Origin: Astragalus membranaceus
Taxonomy: Eukaryota; Streptophyta; Magnoliopsida; Fabales; Fabaceae
Assembly (NCBI GenBank): GCA_039519185.1
Contig: CM076846.1
Coordinates: 224,056,659 to 224,120,658 of the forward strand
DNA: 64,000 bases
Direction: 5' to 3'
Under the pieces are notes generated by a model. That model had not been told where the DNA came from, ran no database searches, and saw nothing but the letters and a program-made list of their open reading frames with translations. Below are positions 63,191 through 64,000 of the stretch, in pieces (position 1 is the first letter of the stretch; every line of letters starts with the position of its first letter). The position numbers and the translations under genes were made by a program.

Positions 63191-64000
63191 TAATTTTTTT
63201 TTTGAAAAAGGAAAACTTATATTTCATTCATAATCAAAGGAAAGATACAAGCCGGACTACAATCAAAAATTTGGATGCTAGCGAAATCTCTTGATGCCCG
63301 AGCTAAGGAATGAGCAACAATGTTAGCTTGCCTCCGGATAAAACTAACTGTATAGTTTTGTGATAACGATAATAGGTTCCTACATGAACTTAAAATAGAG
63401 CCAAATTCGGTAACAGAATGACACACTCCTCGGATACCATCAACCACTGACTTGCAATCCAGCTCAATGGTAACTCTCTGGATATGTAATTCTTGAAGCC
63501 ATTTGACCGCCGTTAATAGTCCCAAAGCCTCAGCCTCCTGTAGTGGTGGGCAACCATAAAACCACACCGTCTTTGCCTTAACGAAAAGGCCCTGATAGTC
63601 CCGAATGCACAGACCAATTCCAAACCTGTTGTCATCAAATAAAGCTGCATCAACATTGCATTTTACAGTGCCTTCTGCTGGACGCACCCAATGGTTATCA
63701 GCTGTAATGGTGCTTGCAAATGCTGTTGTTGCTGTTAAAACAAGTGCAGCGTTGTTGTTGCTGTTACTGGCAGCGGCTGCTGCTGTTGCAGAAGCATTTG
63801 CTGTTACTGTTGCTGGTGCTGCTGCTGTTGCTGGTAGGTGCTGCTGTTGATGTTGCTGTCGCTGCTACTGTTGCTGGTGTTGTTGCTGATGTTGCTGTTG
63901 CTGTTGCTGTCCATGCGTTGTATTGGGCTTTCTCGCCTGATTCCAATGATGTAAATACTCCATTGCACTCAAAACGGCGGACCGGATTGGTTGGGAAATA
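63191..64000 (-). pseudogene. LINE RNase H-like domain and upstream linker, running off the window
   Basis: A T-run at 63190-63200 marks the 3' tail. The frame 63687-63217 encodes GTVKCNVDAALFDDNRFGIG, CIRDYQGLFVKAKTVWF, LQEAEALGLLTAVKWL, IELDCKSVVDGI and FIRRQANIVAHSLARASRDF, a full RVT_3 RNase H with its Asp/Glu/Asp residues (NVDAA, QEAEA, LDCKS, VAHSLAR). The domain itself has no stop. The linker 5' to it (63700-63920) has been replaced by or grown into CAG/CTG-type repeats, and LEYLHHWNQARKPNTT-like sequence resumes beyond. Zinc finger and RT must lie beyond 64000. Confidence 0.88.
63716..63915. repeat. Impure (CTG)n/(CAG)n trinucleotide tract
   Basis: GCTGTTGCTG-type units with GCTGCTGCT and GTTGTTG variants over about 200 bp. 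On the LINE coding strand they read as Gln/His-rich (CAGCAACAG) in one frame. Confidence 0.9.

Overview
The window is nuclear DNA of a eudicot plant, most likely a legume. It has long AT-rich introns with GT/AG borders, plant gene families (granule-bound starch synthase, cellulose synthase, NADP-malic enzyme, a SHAQKYF-type MYB) and a dense nest of plant transposons. An Ogre/Tat-like LTR at the left edge fits a legume of the pea/vetch/clover/medick group. The species assignment is inference. I see no tRNA, rRNA, CRISPR or bacterial feature.

Layout. 1-2738: end of an Ogre-like LTR. 2739-6792: scrambled fragments of a granule-bound starch synthase gene (GBSS), a NET1-type actin-binding protein and a cationic amino acid transporter (CAT). 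A 597-bp GBSS segment occurs twice with one difference, and the right half looks like a CACTA transposon that picked up gene fragments. 8239-15778 (minus): a CesA3-like cellulose synthase pseudogene with a premature stop, a large internal deletion and a frameshift. One of its introns holds a 4.4-kb CACTA element, which itself holds a 1.57-kb hAT element. 16600-19350: a decayed Tat-type gypsy polymerase. 20040-27965: LINE fragments interrupted by at least five DNA elements (MITE, two palindrome-array elements, CACTA, hAT). 28148-28812: a copia gag fragment between two copies of a ~195-bp sequence.

Two genes look intact. A KUA1-like 1R-MYB repressor (29301-31593, minus, 3 exons, 353 aa) has a 1.5-kb foldback transposon with a perfect 9-bp target duplication about 415 bp upstream of its ATG. 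A plastid NADP-malic enzyme (48645-54373, minus, 20 exons, 641 aa) has every exon border readable.

34593-43962 (minus) is a young Tekay/Del chromovirus with 2.4-kb LTRs, a tRNA-Met primer site, gag, pol, a chromodomain and a polypurine tract. Its reading frame is broken by only two stop codons. An extra copy of its 5' leader lies outside the 3' LTR, which points to a recombined tandem rather than a simple insertion.

The most unusual theme is a recurring class of non-autonomous elements (21315, 24747, 43963, 45625, 61257; a remnant near 11815). They share GGG...TTTTT..ACCCC-like ends, and 7-9 bp of a 9-bp target duplication where it can be seen. The interior is an array of short palindromic words; four of the five full copies use variants of one word, nCGGATTTAt. 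Others (32009, 47173) are foldbacks of related design. The rest of the window is AT-rich intergenic DNA with SINE, Stowaway and microsatellite sequence.
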